The translations under genes were made by a program, and so were the position numbers. A DNA stretch of 64,000 nt from Stomorhina lunata (lineage: Eukaryota > Arthropoda > Insecta > Diptera > Rhiniidae): assembly GCA_933228675.1 (NCBI GenBank), contig OW121744.1:93580885-93644884 (forward strand), written 5' to 3'. The stretch's first letter is position 1. Every line of letters starts with the position of its first letter. Positions 36,252 to 48,624 of this stretch are shown here, piece after piece. The notes beneath the pieces were generated by a model. The model made no database searches, was not told the DNA's origin, and saw only the letters and a program-made list of their open reading frames with translations.

Positions 36252-37743
36252 TTTTTCTTATATTCTTAAACGAGCAATAATTGTATGTATTTATATATAT
36301 ATAGAATGACTATCTCGAAAACGGCTCTAACGATTTTGATAAAATTTGGACAGTGCTTATCTTTTTTGATGTATAGGTCGAAGAAGAAGGGACTTTTGGA
36401 ACCTTTGCCTCTAAGAGGGTAAAAACGGGTAAAAAGGGGAAAACATCGAAAACGCTATATCTCCTTAAGTAATAGGTATAGAAACAAAATTTAAATTACG
36501 TTTTAAACAGCTATGAAAATAAACGGACAGGTGTTTGGTACTATTTTGAAACTATGTCCGATAAGGGGTAAAAAAGGGTGAAAATAGTTTTTTTGGTACC
36601 TTTTTAACCCACTCTTATATTTTAAACTAAGGAATATAGAAAGAAACTTTGTACTGCAATCAATAGATGTGAAAGAAATATTGAACACGTATTTGGTACT
36701 TTTTTGATTTTGTGGCCAAAATGTGTAAAAAAGGGATAAACTGATAACTTAACATCTACAAAAGTAATATGAATAGGAAAATTATGTTAACTGCTTTCTA
36801 ATAAAATGTACCGAATTCAATTGGTACCAAAGAAGTACCAATTATGCATATGGAACTTTTTGAAATTAGGGGATAAAAAGGGGAAAAATTAGTAATGTTA
36901 TAACTTTAAAACAAATGAATGTTTGTCTGTATGTATGTTCTTTATAGAATAGTAAACTGTGAATTTGATCATGTTATGCTCTTTAGCAAAGATGTTGCTG
37001 ATAAGCCGGCGGAAGTTTTTAAGTTGGTAAACCGAATTTCCGACAGGTGGCGCCACTGAAAATTACTAAAAATTAATTAAATCGTAAACTGTACATTTGA
37101 TCATACTATGATCTTTTGCAAAGTTGTAGCGCATGAGCCGGCGAATGCTTTTTAATTGGTGTGAATAATTTCCGGTGGCGCTACTGAAGATTACTCAAAG
37201 TCAATTTAATCGTAAGCTGTACATATAATCATGCTATAATCTTTAGCAATGTTGTTGCACATGAGCCGACGAAGGTTTGGTATGAAGAAATTTCGACAGG
37301 TGGCGCCACTGAAATTTACTCAAAGTCAATATAATCGTAAACTGTACATTTAATCATGCTATGTTATTGCGTATAATCCGACGAAGGTTTATTAATTGGA
37401 ATGACCGAAGTCCGACTCAAAGTGAATTAAATCGTAAACTGTGCATTTGATCATGTTATGATCATAAGAAAATTTGTTACGCATAAGCAGATGAAGGTTT
37501 CTTAGTGGTATAAACGACTTCAGGTGGCGCCACTGAAAACTACTCAAAATGAATTAAATCGTAAACTGTGCATTTGATCAGATTATAATCTTTAGCAAAG
37601 TTGTTGCGCATGAGTCGACGGAGGTTTCTGTTGGTATGACCAATTTTCAAAATTATTTAAAATGAGTTAAACTGTAACTGTATAAAATAAAATATATAAA
37701 AACTTTAAAAATTGCCCCGAGCAAGGCTCGGTCAACCAGGTAC
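36252..37743 (+). mobile_element. Non-autonomous Helitron nested in A3
   Basis: Family A copy A2 has CATTAATAAGTTG where A3 has CATTAA, 1.49 kb of extra DNA, then TAAGTTG, with no target duplication. The insert starts TCTTATATTCTTAAACGAGC (about 36256), a 5' end I recall from insect Helitrons. It ends with the hairpin CCGAGC-AAG-GCTCGG at 37717-37731, followed 11 bases later by CTAA, the CTRR-type terminus. The exact edges are uncertain by a few bases. It has no Rep/helicase frame. The right half is a tandem array (36950-37680). Confidence 0.85.
36950..37680 (+). repeat. ~100-130-bp tandem repeats inside the Helitron
   Basis: About six diverged units marked by CGTAAACTGTACATTTGATC, starting near 36955, 37084, 37211, 37336, 37433 and 37560. 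Each contains CTTTAGCAAAGTTGTTGC, a GAGCCGGCGAAGG-type word and usually GGTGGCGCCACTGAA, a near-perfect palindrome. No frame is conserved across units. Confidence 0.88.
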
Positions 37744-38892
37744 TAAGTTGTTAAATACTTTTCGTTGTGCTTAATATGTAGTTAAGCTAAACACGTTAAT
37801 AGTAATACGGCAGGTCCATATATTTCGTTAGGAGTTCCTAATGCATTCATCATATATAAAGTCTGGGCTGAACATTGATTGATGCCTATCTAATTTCATA
37901 GGTGCAATCTTAATATAATGAATGTACCTACAAATCTTTTTGATTGTAGATATAAAAAGGGGATGTTATACACGTAACACTGGCTGGTATATATGTATAT
38001 AGAGCTTAGTCTTGCAAATAGCTATCATAGCTACCATAGCTATCATAGTTTCTAATTTAATAGCATTTAACTGGCCTTTGATAAAATTTTTAATTTCAGT
38101 GAGTGTTTTTTATATGAAAGCTAAAGTCAAATATGAACTGATTCCTATAAAATTTGATAAACTGATCAAAAGTTGCATAAAACTTCCCTATTTGAAATTT
38201 AATCGTCATAGCTATTACAATTGTATTAAATTTATCAGCATTAATGTGTTTCCCGGGGCGGGGTTATATGGGAGCTCTAACTAAATTTCAAACGATTTTG
38301 TCCATTTTCAACACACAACTTTTTCTATATATCCAAAATACTTTTGTAGAATTTTGTCCTCTACCACTTTTCGTTAAGGCGCTATCGTGCTTTTATCTGA
38401 CGGACATAAACGACATTTTCTTTATGTATTTTTGTGTTTCCATAAGTTTTTTATATGGGAGCTATGGTCAAATGGTGACCGATTATGACAAAATTTTTCA
38501 CAGTGGCTGGCATTGACATAAGACTTGCTTGTGCCAAATTTAGTGATTATATCTGTTATACTTTTAGATTTATTGGCATTTAAGTGTATTTTAGGTGAAA
38601 TTTAGGCTGTTTTCGTAAGTTTTTTGTATGGGAGCTATGATTAAATGTGAACCGATTTTGATGAAATTTTATATGCTGCCTAGGGCTTATGTAAAACTTC
38701 TAGATACCAAATTTTGTCATCATAGCTGTTATAATTTGTTATTTATTAGCAAATAAGCGACTGGCGTAGACGAGGTTATACGGGAGCTATGGTCAAATGT
38801 TAACCGATTTTGCCCAATTTCAATACCAAATTTTCTCAGAGATGAAGAATATTTTTACTAGCTCCTTTCTTTTAGGCGTTATCGTGATTTCA

Positions 38893-38935
38893 ACAGACAG
38901 ACAGACATACAGACAGACTGACGGACAGACAGACC

Positions 38936-38978
<43 letters not shown>

Positions 38979-38988
38979 TGACGGACAT
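38893..38988. repeat. Short impure (CAGA)n tract in A3
   Basis: About 95 bases of CAGA repeat broken by CATACAGA, CTGACGGA and CCGACAGA. It is equivalent in position to the tracts of A1 and A2. Confidence 0.95.
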
Positions 38989-39103
38989 CGTTCAATTGTC
39001 TTAGAATTTCATAAGGATTCAGAATATATATCGTTTTTGGTCCAATAATAAGGAAATTACAAACGGAATGACAATCTCAATCTCTTTTTGATGATGGGTA
39101 TAA

Positions 39104-40430
39104 CAAATATGTTGCAAATCTGTCAAATGTTATTTTTTGGGGGAAAAAAATCTACAAATGTCACATTTTGCTATGAAATAGTTTAAATATAATTTTATGG
39201 TGCCATTTAAAACGGGAAAAATTTAGAAATAACTTGTGAATTTGTTAACATTGGAAAATTGTTTCATAATCAAAATCACATACTTGTGACAAACTCATAG
39301 CTTGGGGATAAAATAAAAAGTTTGTTTAAAAAGCATATTTTTAGGGGTTATGCATGATAATGTCAACGAAAGTGAGAGTTAAACAGAGAAAGAAAGAAAA
39401 TTTGGCTTAAATATAAGTAAAAGTGAATATATGAATATGTTTTAAATTTATTATTAAAATTCTTGCAGATTAGGGTTAATATATTTTGAAATTGACTTTT
39501 ATTTTAAAGAATACCTTTGAATCTTGCTAAAGATAACATATCATTTGTCAAATTCACAATTTATTAATACAGTCTGACACTATGACATACAAATCATTTG
39601 TTCTACATCCTTCGATTTTCACCAGTTTAATTTTTCTTGTCTCTATCTTTGATTGACATCTCGTCAGCATTCATTCATGTAAACTTTACCAATAAAATAT
39701 CTGTAATTGAAAAAAAAATATAATCTTTAGTATCACATTTGTATCTGCTGAATTATAAAGTGAGAAATGCAAAAAAGAAGATATAATATTTAAATTTGTA
39801 TAACAGCAGGTGGGAAAATTTGTATGTGGTTTTATGGTTAACATAAATATTCTGATATTAATTTTTGCATCTATTGATTTTTGTCTTTTCATTCTGTTGT
39901 TTGTCGACATCAATATTTTGTGCTAAAATGTGGCCGAATTTTATTTGAAAGGAGTAGGAGTACACAAAATTTTATCAGCGAAATAAAATAGTTTTAAAGA
40001 ACATCAGGTGGTCATTATTAAATTGACATTTCCTGAAACAACATTTTCAAATATCGTGCGAAAAATATTAAAACTGAATATTAGTGACAACAATAAAATT
40101 CAAATTTTTATTTAAATGACTTGAAAGTTGAAATAACAGATGTAACAAATTTGTTACAGCAATTTGTGGAGTGGGTCATAGGTTTGGTGTAGGTGAAGTA
40201 TTCTCAAAATTTATTTCTAGCAGTGATTTCTTTTTTCTTTGGACAAAAACAAAGTTTTCTCGGTTTTGATCGGTGCTCCCATCATAGTCACGTGAAAGGC
40301 CAAAGTCTTTTCTTTAGATTGAGCAAACGAATTCACCGAAATTTACCGATCGTAGAACAAAGTTTAAAATTTTCTAAAAAAAAATCAAGTAAATTGTTAC
40401 GCATAATTTAAGGAAAAAGTGTTGCAGTCG
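39104..40430. other. Unique AT-rich stretch, no gene supported
   Basis: About 1.3 kb with short frames (39686-39913 minus, 40193-40411 plus) that show no domain. I see no repeat and no RNA. Confidence 0.6.
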
Positions 40431-41290
40431 TTTAGGCGCAACTTTTTAATCAAATTGTATTAAAAGAATTTCATGAAAATCGGCCCAACTCTATTAATTG
40501 ATCCAAAAGAGCTCCACTAGTTTTGGTTGAAATCCGTCAACTCCTTGGGTTGCCTCCCTTGGACCCCCTTTTTTCACTTATATTTATTCTCAATGTATAA
40601 AACGCTATATTCAGTAGAATTTGATAAAATTTGATACACTTTTGATCCAAAAATGAGGTCTAAAAGATTTGGTTGAAATCTGTATACTCCTTGGGGTACC
40701 TCCTTTGGATCCCCATTTTTTCATCTATTTTCCTTCTTAATGTATAACCCGCCATTTTCAATAGAATTTGATAAAATTTCGCACACTTTTATTTTTTGAT
40801 CCAAAAAAGTTGAAATCCGTCGACTCCTTGGGGTACCTCCTTTGGACCCAAATTTTTCACTTTTTTTTCTTCTCAATTTATAAACCGCAATTTTAAACAG
40901 AATTTGATAAAATTTAGCACACTTCTATTTTTTGATCCAAAAAAGAGCCCTACTAATTTTGATTGAAATCCGATGACTCCTTGCGTACCTCTTTTGGAAC
41001 CCCATTTTTTCACTTATTTTCCTTCTTTCAATAGAATTTAATAAAAATTCGGCACACTTTTATTTGTTGATCCTAGAAAGAGCTCTACTAATTTAGGTTC
41101 TAATCCGTCGACTTCTTGGGGTACCTGCCTTGGACCCCTATTTTTTCATGTAAATAAGGTGAACTTCTTAATAAAATTTAGTGAAATTCGTCATATGACT
41201 ATTAGTTAATCCAAGCAAGAGCTCTATTAATTTTTATTGAAATTCGTAGACTCCTAGAGGTATTTCGTGAATCTCAAGATAATGTATTTT
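40431..41290 (+). repeat. ~140-bp degenerate tandem repeat, about six units
   Basis: Units are marked by the phrase CCGTCGACTCCTTGGGGTAC, recurring in variant form near 40534, 40679, 40815, 40970, 41107 and 41245 (spacing about 136 to 155). Each also has TTGGACCCC, TTTTTTCACTTATTTTCCTT, GAATTTGATAAAATTT and GATCCAAAAAAGAGCTC. The units are diverged from one another, so the array is old. No shared open frame. Confidence 0.85.
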
Positions 41291-41394
41291 GAACTAATGT
41301 TAGGATTAATAACTGCAATTTGATCAAAAATGTAAGAATGAAGGTATGCAATGCTTTTTGATTATAAGCAATATTCCTTACTTTTTATACCCTT

Positions 41395-42161
41395 CACCAC
41401 CATAGGTGGAAAGGATATATTGGGTTTGTGCTGATGTTTGTAACGCGTAGAAATATTGGTCTGAGACCCACCTTTTAGTAAACTAATCGACTTGGAATCA
41501 CTCCCATGTAAGCTTGTTATCACTCTACAGGTCGTAACATTAAAGATAATTTGATAAAATTTGGCACAGGCTCATATTTTGGTCCAAGGACGATCCCTAT
41601 GGGTGAAATCGGAATTATATTTCGGGTACCTCCCATAGGGATGCCTTCCCGGAATAGAGTTTTTGGTCCTTTACAGCCACAAATTTAGTTGTATTTTAAT
41701 AATATTCAGCAAAAATATTGCTTAGAAGTGTTCCTAATTTTGTAGAAATCGGTCCATATTTGACCATACCTCCCATACAAGACACATTCTCAAAAGAGGT
41801 TTATATACATATAAAAGCACAAAAACATTAATAACTCTAATTATAAATGCACCTGATTACTTAAACTTTGCACAGTTAAATATTTTATAAATATGAACGA
41901 ATAACCAAAATTTGGTAACAATTGTGGACCGATTGTTACCAAAATTTGGTAACAATCGGTCCACAATTTACCCTAGCTCCCATATTAGGCCCTTAGCCGA
42001 AAATGATATAAATCTCGAAATTTTGAAAAAATAGCACATAGTATATGTTTGTATATCTCTAAGACTTAAGGAAAACTTGTTTAATTGTTGGTCCATATTT
42101 GACCATAGTAGTGAAGGGTATTATATAGTCGGGCTTGACCGACTATAACATGTCTTACTTG
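41395..42161 (+). mobile_element. Family B element copy B5, diverged
   Basis: 5' end TTATACCCTTCACCACC; 3' region GTAGTGAAGGGTATTA, hairpin GTCGG-GCTTGA-CCGAC, end CTTACTTG. The body is clearly more diverged than the other copies and the central tetranucleotide tract is missing. GACCGATTGTTACCAAAATT occurs near 41926 and is followed by its near-complement, a local inverted repeat. Confidence 0.85.
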
Positions 42162-42917
42162 TTTTTTACTAAATTTTGTTTTTTCAAAAGATTGACAAAT
42201 TGAAATTGAAAAGTTGGTGAATTTTTTAGCACATTCGAAAGAAAAGCCTTCTGCCTTTCATTTTATTATACTGAGAGCACGGAGGTAAACCGAGCTAAGT
42301 GACTTTTTCTCCAACGAAAACAGCCAATATAGAATTTTATAGGATAATTTTGATGCGCTTATATCTCCCAAACTACGTATGCAATAAACTTTTGTTTTCT
42401 TAAAACAAAAACAAGATCTCAGATTTAAATAAAATTGATACCTACATTTTGCCAGTTAAAATATCTATGATACATAAGTCTTTAAATTTCAATAACTTTA
42501 CCCTCAATTTTTGTTTCACAATATTCAGCTGACTTCAACCGTTTTTTTTATATATATACACATATCTTAGGAAATAAATAAATGTCAGATTCTTCTCTAT
42601 AAAATGAAATTGAATGAATTGAAAAGTGATAATCAAAAAATGCCGGCAGAACTACCATAGTGAGGCGTATCGCTTGTCCGATTTTCTAGAAAATTGGAAA
42701 TATGGTCAAATATTACCAAATATATTCATGTGCAAGCCGGCGCTGTTGTCTGATTACTAATTTCAAAATTATGAAAAATTTTTTATCTAGTATTTTTGTG
42801 GCGCTTGTGTGGGCGTGGCACTTGTTTTTGACAAATTTCACCTCCCTACTCTGGTTGCATGTAATTTTGGCCACCCTTGTATGAAATGGGGACACAGTAT
42901 TACGTCTGCATAACATT
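42162..42917. other. Unique AT-rich stretch, no gene supported
   Basis: About 750 bases between family B copies B5 and B6. The overlapping 60- and 67-residue frames at 42702-42916 are on opposite strands and carry no motif. Confidence 0.6.
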
Positions 42918-43714
42918 TTATACCCTTCACCACCATAGGTGGAAAGGGTATTATAAGTTTGTGCTGATGTTTGTAACGCATAGAAATATTTGTCTTAGAC
43001 CCACCTTTTAGTATACCAATAGGCTTAGAATCACTTTCTGAGTCGATTTAGCGATGTCCGTCCGTCCGCCCGTCTGGCTGGCTGGACCCCCATGTAAACC
43101 TTGTAATCAAACTACAGGTCGCAATTCTAAAGATAATTTGATGAAATTTGGCATAGATCATTTTTTGATAATGGGACCATGGCTATTGAAATTGGTCAAA
43201 ATCGGTCCATTATTTATGGTACCTCCCACAGGTCCCACTTCCCGGAATGGCTATATTGACCACGAATATCAATATTTTTTCATGAAATTTAAAACAAATA
43301 CTGCTTATGTCAACTAAAACCACTGTACTAAATTTTGTTGAAATCGGTCCACATTTGATCATAGCTCCCATACAAACTCTACTTTAAAAACGCACTAAAT
43401 GAGACAAAAAATCACAAAAACGCTCGTAAATCTAAAGATAATGGAAATTTTGAGTCTATTTTCTGCATACATAATTTTTGTAACAACTGTAATCAGTCTG
43501 CCAAATTTCGAGATAATCGGTCCACATTTGACCCTAGCTCTCATATAAGTCCAAATGACGGAAACAGGTTGAATATATACGTTTTGAGAAAATGTTTGTA
43601 TGATGGCAAAATTTAGCAAATATTTGTCTTTACACAGGAAAAATAACACCTTTGACCTTAGTGGTGAAGGGTATCGTATGGTCGGCTTGACCGACTATAG
43701 CGCTTTCTTACTTG
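42918..43714 (+). mobile_element. Family B element copy B6 (full length)
   Basis: TTATACCCTTCACCACC at the 5' end; a GTCCGTCCGTCC/CTGG tract near 43055-43085; GTGGTGAAGGGTATCG, a hairpin GTCGG-CTTGA-CCGAC and CTTACTTG at the 3' end. About 797 bases, the same length as B1 and very similar to it. Confidence 0.92.
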
Positions 43715-44828
43715 TTTTTTATCGATTTAGCGATCAATTAAAGAGAATGTTTAAGGCTTCCCTGAGTCCCAGTCAGAGATAACAGAAGAAGAAAATGGGG
43801 ACGGGATTTTAACTTAAACTTAAACTGAGCAGAATTTGTAATAAAATAAATATGTATAATTTTCTTGTACTTATCTTCAAATATAACATTTTTAAAGCTG
43901 ACAAATAACTAGTAAACAAATCCTTCATTTGAGTAATATATTGTTTTTTTTTTTTATATTTTTCACAAAAAACAATTTAATTTAGAAACGCGAATAAAAA
44001 TAATAAGAAATTAGCATTGTCTGTTGCATACTTTTATGCTGACATCCTTGTCATCTTATACCATAAAAGGCGTTTATTGAAAACTTAGGGTATAAAAATA
44101 TAAAGAAAAAAACCAAGTGATGCAAATTTCTTATGATTGAATTATATATTCCCTTTAGAGTTTTTGCACTTATGTTTTTTAGATCCTTATGATTTTCATC
44201 TTCTATTATAAATTCTTGTTTGGATTTTTTCGTTCTGATGTTAAGGAAGAATTACATCAACAAGCCAATGAAGCAAATCAATTTAATTATAATATAATTT
44301 TTCTATTTTTTTTTTTCTGCAAAGCCATTATAAATCCTGTTGGCTGTTATGAAGCTGTTTGGGTATATTTCTTTTTATTTTTTCATATTTTTCTATAGAG
44401 CTTAAATACAATAAAATTTATTAAGAATTTTTTACATATTTTACATATTTCCTTTAAGCTTAGATCAGGGTTGACCACAAGGAGAAAAATATAAAATTTT
44501 GTTTGTATGTGTTGTATCAAAGACTTAATAAGATAAGACTAAAATATTAAACTCCATAAATTTGTTTTCTGTTAAATAATAGTGAAAATATTGTGGATTA
44601 AAAACAATGAATAACCCATAAACACACAAATATACATTTCATTAGCACGTGTGTGTGCCTTAGCTTTCTCTCATTGATAATCGGCACCATTAGTTGTTTA
44701 CGAATTAGACTAAAAGCGTTATGCTCTCTTTTTTATGTGACTTATCGAAGGGACCATACGAAAAATTAATGTATGGAAGTGCAAAATCTTTATAGTTATT
44801 ATAGAGTCTTTGGTTGTATATAAACTAT
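43715..44828. other. Unique AT-rich stretch, no gene supported
   Basis: About 1.1 kb. A 69-residue hydrophobic frame at 44189-44398 is phenylalanine-rich from T-runs and not convincing. A lone TTTTTCTATAGAG at about 44388 is a partial satellite core without neighbours. Confidence 0.6.
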
Positions 44829-45607
44829 TTATACCCTTCACCACCAAAGGGTATTATAAGTTTGTGCTGATGAATATAACGCATAGAAATATTTATCTTA
44901 GACCCACCTTTTAGTATACCAATAGGCTTAGAATCACTTTCTGAGTCGACTTAGTGATGTCCGTCCGTCTGGCTGGCTGCCTGGACCCCCATGTTAACCT
45001 TGCAATCAAACTACAGGTAGAAATTCTAGAGATGAAATTTAGCACAGATCATTTCTTTGACCATGGGACCATGGCTATTGAAATTCGTCAAAATCGGTTC
45101 ATTAATTATGGTACCTCCCATAGGTCCCACTTCCCGGAATTGATATATTAACCATAAATATAAATATTTTTCCATGAAATTTAAGACAAATACTGCTTAT
45201 GTAAACTAAAATCAGTGTACCAAATTTCGCTTAAATCGGATCACATTTGACCATAGCTCCCATACAAACTTTTCTTTAAAAACGCACTAAATGAGACAAA
45301 AATCACTAAAACGCTCGTTTAGCTAAAGATAATGAGAATTTTAAGTCTATTTTTTTGCATACATAATTTTCGTAACAACTGTAATCAATTTGCCAGATTT
45401 CAAGATAATCGGCCCACATTTGACCCTAGCTCTCATATAAGTCCAAATGCTGGAAACAGCTTAAATATATAAGTTTTGAGAAAATGTTTGTATGATGGCA
45501 AAATTTAGCAAATATTTGCCTTTATAAAGGAAAAATAACACCTTTGACTTTAGTGGTGAAAAGTATCGTATGGTCGGGCTTGACCGACTATAGCACTTTC
45601 TTACTTA
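44829..45607 (+). mobile_element. Family B element copy B7
   Basis: TTATACCCTTCACCACC at the 5' end, a GTCCGTCTGGCTGGC tract near 44960, and at the 3' end GTGGTGAAAAGTATCG, the intact hairpin and CTTACTTA, a one-base change from the usual CTTACTTG. The first 20 bases after the 5' repeat have a short deletion (CCACCAAAGGGTATTA). Confidence 0.9.
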
Positions 45608-46310
45608 TTTTTTGATAAAAATATCAACTTTTTCACTAATCAGGCATAGGTCAATTAAATTTACAGAAACTGGTAAAATTTTGTATTATCTCTGCATGTC
45701 CGATAAGTTGCCGACCTCGGGTATGTAAAACCTTTGGGTGCGTATAACTTTCGCCAATTAAGTCCAAAAGCTTTTTACATTTTCGAAAACTTCTTAAGAA
45801 ACTTAAGACAAAATATGCTTATTGTACAACATTATCTCTTATAGCTTAAGAGATATTTGACTTCAAACATTTTTTTTTTGCATTTTCTGGTTTGGCTTCT
45901 GGCCTTTTTTTTTTTGGCTTGCAAAACATTTGTGGTGAGACAGAAATTTTTCTAAAAATTTGCTAAAATTGCTGATAAATTTCTAAATAAACTAGAAGAA
46001 AAAATTTTTAACTATAAAAAGTTTATAACACAGAAAAATTCTTCAAAAGCTTGAAAAGCTACATTTGTTTAAACAAAAAAAAGAAAAAATAGAAAAAAAA
46101 AATGTTTTCAATATTTTTGAAAATATTTTTCAAAAAATGAAATCTTATTTTTAAGTTTTCTAAAGTTAAAGTTATTTGCATAAATTACGTTCTGAATAAT
46201 TTTGGACATGCACCCTACAACCAGCGGTGGTCGAAAATCATAAATTCTTGGACAAAACTTGAGTTTTTTGTGTCTGTAAAAACATTTGATTATGAATTTC
46301 AAAACTTTTT
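45608..46310. other. Unique AT-rich stretch, no gene supported
   Basis: About 700 bases between B7 and the 346-bp tandem repeat. No supported frame; a 64-residue minus-strand frame at 46108-46302 has no motif. Confidence 0.6.
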
Positions 46311-47840
46311 TAGTTAAATCATATTAAGTTTAGTATTAGTAAGGTCTGTGCAAAAATCTGATAGGGCCCGGCCATAAATAGAGTTACACGGCCCGTTTTT
46401 CTTAATAAACACAAATTTTCCAAAAGCGTTTATTTTGTATTCAAAAATGTTAATTAAAATTTCAGAACAGGCTCTAAAATTTGAATTTCTGAATTTCTAA
46501 GATATTCATCTATACTGTGTCCAAAAATGGTCATAATACCTATTTTAGTTTTAGAGATTTTTGCAAAAAAATTACAATGCAATGTTAAAAATTATATAAA
46601 TTTTTTGCAAAAAGTGTAGTTTTCTGTATTCAAAAATGTTCAATTTAATTTCAGAAAATAAAATTATATTAAGTATAGTATTCGCAAGGTTTGTGCAAAA
46701 ATCTGATAGGGCCCGGCCCTAAATAGGGTTACACGGAGCGTTTTTCTTAATAAACTCAGATTTTCCAAAAGCGTACTCTTTTGTATTCAAAAATGTTGAT
46801 ACAAATTTCAGAACCCGTTCTGAAATTTATATTTTAGAATTTCTAAGATATTGGTCTATATTGTGTTCAAAAATGGTCATAATACCTTGTTTTGTTTTAG
46901 AGATTTTTGCGAAAAAATTACAATGTAATGCTAAAAAATTACTTAAATTTATTGCAAAAAGTGTACTTTTCTGTATTCAAAAACGTTCGATTTTATTTCA
47001 GAAAATTATATTATATTAAGTGTAGTATTCGTAAGGTCTGTTCCAAAATCAGATAGTGCCCGGCCATAAATAGGGTACACGGCCCGTTTTTCTTATTAAA
47101 CTTAATTTTCCCAAAAGCGTACTCTTTTGTATTCAAAAATGTTTATACAAATTTCAGAACCCGTTCTGAAATTTATATTTTAGAATTTCTAAGATATTGG
47201 TCTATATTGTGTTCAAAAATGGTCATAATACCTTGTTTTGTTTTAGAGATCTTTGCGAAAAAATTACAATGTAATGCTAAAAAATTACTTAAATTTATTG
47301 CAAAAAGTGTTCTTTTCTGTATTCAAAAACGTTCGATTTAATTTCAGAAAATTAAATTATATTAAGTGTAGTATTCGTAAGGTCTGTTCCAAAATCAGAT
47401 AGGGCCCGGCCATAAATAGGGTTACACGGCCCGTTTTTCTTATTAAACTCAATTTTTTCAAAAGCGTACTATTTTGTATTCAAAAATGTTGATAAAAATT
47501 TTCGAAGCCGTTCTGAAATTTATATTTCTGAATTTCTAAGATATTGGTCTTTACTGTGCCCAAAAATGGTCATAATACCTTGTTTAGTTTTAGAGATTTT
47601 TGCGAAAAAATTACAATGTAATGTTAAAAATTTATATAAATTTATTGCAAAAAGTGTACTTTTCTGTATTCAAAAATGTTCATTCGAATTTCAGAACTCG
47701 GTCCGAAATTCGAATTTCTGAATTTTTAATATATTTTTCTATACTGTGTCCAAAAACCATGCTAATATCTTGTTTAGTTTAAGAGATTTTTGCAAAAAAT
47801 TACAAAATCCGTCAAGTAGTTTAGAAACTGCAGAGTTAAT
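46311..47840 (+). repeat. 346-bp tandem repeat, four units plus partial
   Basis: The landmark ATAGGGCCCGGCC recurs at about 46361, 46706, 47053 (ATAGTGCCCGGCC) and 47399, spacing 345 to 347. Each unit holds TACACGGCCCGTTTTTCTTA, AAAAGCGTACTCTTTTGTA, a hairpin TTTCAGAAC-CC-GTTCTGAAA (best in the second and third units), ATGGTCATAATACC and GATTTTTGCGAAAAAATTAC. Two TGTATTCAAAAATGTT words per unit suggest it grew from a shorter repeat. Units 2 and 3 are the most alike. No conserved frame. Confidence 0.92.
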
Positions 47841-47846
47841 ACCAAA

Positions 47847-48612
47847 CAAGTAAGAAATGGCTATTGTCGGTCAAGACCGACCATACAATACCCTTCACCA
47901 CTAAGGTCAAAATTGTTCTTTTTCCTGCATAAAGACCAATATATGCAAAATTTTTGTTATTCTACAAACATTTTCTAAAAACTTTTATATACAAGCTATT
48001 TCCGTCATTTGGACTTATATGAGAGCTATGATCAAATGAGGACTGATTATCTCGAAATTTGGCATTACACTTGTTACAAAAATTATGTTTGCAAAAAATA
48101 AACTTAAAATTCGCATTATCTTCAGGTTTACGAGCGTTTTAGTGATTTTTGTTTCGTGTTGATGGAAGGGTTTATATGGAAGCTATGGTCAAATTTGGAC
48201 CTATTTCAACAAAATTTTGCACAATGATTTAAGTTTATATAAGCAGTATTTGTTTTTAATTTCATGAAAAAATATTGATATTTGTGGCCAATATATCACT
48301 TCCGGTAAGTGGGACCTATGGGAGGTACCATAAATAATGAGCCGATTTCGAGGTATTTCAATAGCCATGGTCCCACTATCAAAAAAATGATCTGTGCTAA
48401 ATTTCATCAAATTATCTTTAGAATTGCGACTTGTACCTTGATTACATGGTTTACATGAGGGTCCAGCCAGGCAGCCATCCAGATGGCGGACGGACTGACA
48501 TCGCTAAGTCGACTCAGAAAGTGATTCTAAGTCTATTGGTATACTAAAAGGTGGGTCTAAGACAAATACTTTCATGCGTTACATACATCAGCGCAAACTT
48601 ATAATACCCTTT
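47847..48612 (-). mobile_element. Family B element copy B8, 5' end clipped
   Basis: Minus strand. 3' end CAAGTAAGAAATGGC, hairpin complement GTCGG-TCAAGA-CCGAC, then ATACCCTTCACCAC. The body runs to TTATAATACCCTTT at about 48612, where the outermost ~20 bases of the 5' end are missing. Only about 12 bases separate it from B9, which has the opposite orientation. Confidence 0.88.
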
Positions 48613-48624
48613 ACGTTATTGTTT

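Larger units (their letters stand above)
36021..39103 (-). mobile_element. Family A element copy A3, split by a Helitron
   Basis: Read on the minus strand. The 3' end is at 36021 (CAAGTAAAAG), followed by the hairpin complement ATTCGGC-TGT-GCCGAAT, then TATACCCACCATCAA. The 5' end is near 39103 (TTTTTGATGATGGGTATA). It matches A2 throughout except for an insertion at 36252-37743. The central tetranucleotide tract (38893-38988) is short and impure. About 1.6 kb of family A sequence remains. Confidence 0.9.
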
